From an uncultured Clostridium sp. (GTDB lineage Bacteria > Bacillota_A > Clostridia > Lachnospirales > Lachnospiraceae): a stretch of 5,720 nt of DNA. Shown piece by piece: positions 5,344-5,720 of the stretch (the stretch's first letter is position 1; each line of letters starts with the position of its first letter). The notes beneath the pieces are model-generated. The model was not told the DNA's origin. It made no database searches and was given only the letters and a program-made list of their open reading frames with translations. A program made the translations under genes and the position numbers. The stretch spans positions 1 through 5,720 of the forward strand of contig CAMWKN010000138.1 of the NCBI GenBank assembly GCA_947174825.1, read 5' to 3'.

Positions 5344-5720
5344 GGGATGAAGAAATTTATAATATATTTGAACAGATCAAAGCACCAGACACCAGCGTAG
5401 AACGCTTACATCAAACAATCGCAGACGGAAGCAGAAAACAACAAAGATTTCATCGTGGAACATACCGCACTATCATTGCCGCCTGCTGTCTATTATTGAT
5501 ATTGTTTACAGTCAGCACAACATCTGCCAGCAAAGCCGTCATCCAAAAATACACGAATCAGTTGATGGAATATTTTTATGGGGGTGACCATCAGGATGAA
5601 CCAGAAGACCCCTCTGCTAAAAAAACAGTAGAAGAAGATACCGATGGAAATATCAGGACAGAGCAAGTAGGAGAGTTTCAGTTGACAATTTACGACACCA
5701 TTAGTTATTATTCCAAAGAA
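5340..5720 (+). CDS. Putative single-pass membrane anti-sigma factor, C-terminus cut by window edge
   Basis: The first 127 residues of a protein that runs off the right edge. It begins with a short cytoplasmic part of about 43 residues (MRDEEIYNIFEQIKAPDTSVERL, shortened here: residues 1-23 are acidic and helical, 31-43 basic), then one transmembrane helix (about 44-62, IIAACCLLLILFTVSTT). An extracytoplasmic region follows, with an acidic Pro-containing linker (about 83-105). No HxxxCxxC zinc motif is present, unlike the anti-sigma factor of the other operon. Its ATGA overlap with the sigma stop codon, topology and position are what suggest an anti-sigma role; small Firmicutes anti-sigma factors of DUF4179-like type have this shape, but that family cannot be confirmed from the part seen. 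Confidence 0.7.
   Translation, partial: MRDEEIYNIFEQIKAPDTSVERLHQTIADGSRKQQRFHRGTYRTIIAACCLLLILFTVSTTSASKAVIQKYTNQLMEYFYGGDHQDEPEDPSAKKTVEEDTDGNIRTEQVGEFQLTIYDTISYYSKE

Overview
The window looks like chromosomal DNA of a low-GC Gram-positive anaerobe, most likely a Clostridia/Lachnospiraceae relative. This rests on AT-rich coding sequence, strong GGAGG-type ribosome binding sites, sigma-A-like promoters, and the gene families present (PepD, a DUF3810 membrane metallopeptidase, several small ECF sigma/anti-sigma units). No rRNA, tRNA, CRISPR array, insertion sequence or phage gene was seen. The taxonomic call is inference from style and families, not from a marker gene.

Layout from left to right. 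(1) Positions 1-1064, minus strand: most of a cytosolic Xaa-His dipeptidase (pepD), cut at its C-terminus by the window edge, with its own extended -10 promoter. (2) Positions 1222-2436, minus: a three-helix membrane protein with an extracytoplasmic HExxH zinc-peptidase domain of the DUF3810 type. Its reading frame stays open to a GTG at 2592, but the start supported by a ribosome binding site is the ATG at 2436. (3) A strong intrinsic terminator at 2636-2677 separates it from a four-gene minus-strand operon read from about 4705 down to 2691: ECF sigma factor (TTG start), zinc-binding anti-sigma factor (ATGA overlap), a TM2-like multi-pass membrane protein, and a small three-helix protein resembling the LiaI/LiaF membrane domain. 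(4) A divergent control region of 210 bases (4672-4881) holds several candidate promoters for both directions and a perfect 10-bp palindrome. (5) From 4882, plus strand: a second, unrelated-looking ECF sigma factor, overlapping by ATGA with a single-pass membrane protein that is probably its anti-sigma factor and runs off the right edge.

How it may work together (inference): two one-component envelope-sensing systems sit back to back. Each sigma factor is held by a co-translated membrane anti-sigma factor, and the two are of different architecture, one with a cytoplasmic zinc-binding HxxxCxxC motif and one with a short cytoplasmic tail and no zinc motif. The minus-strand system carries two extra membrane proteins, which suggests an envelope-stress or membrane-remodelling output. 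Sharing one promoter region would allow cross-regulation. Nothing here proves a new system; the most unusual parts are the divergent double-ECF arrangement with its palindrome and the ECF/ZAS/TM2/LiaI-like gene order.
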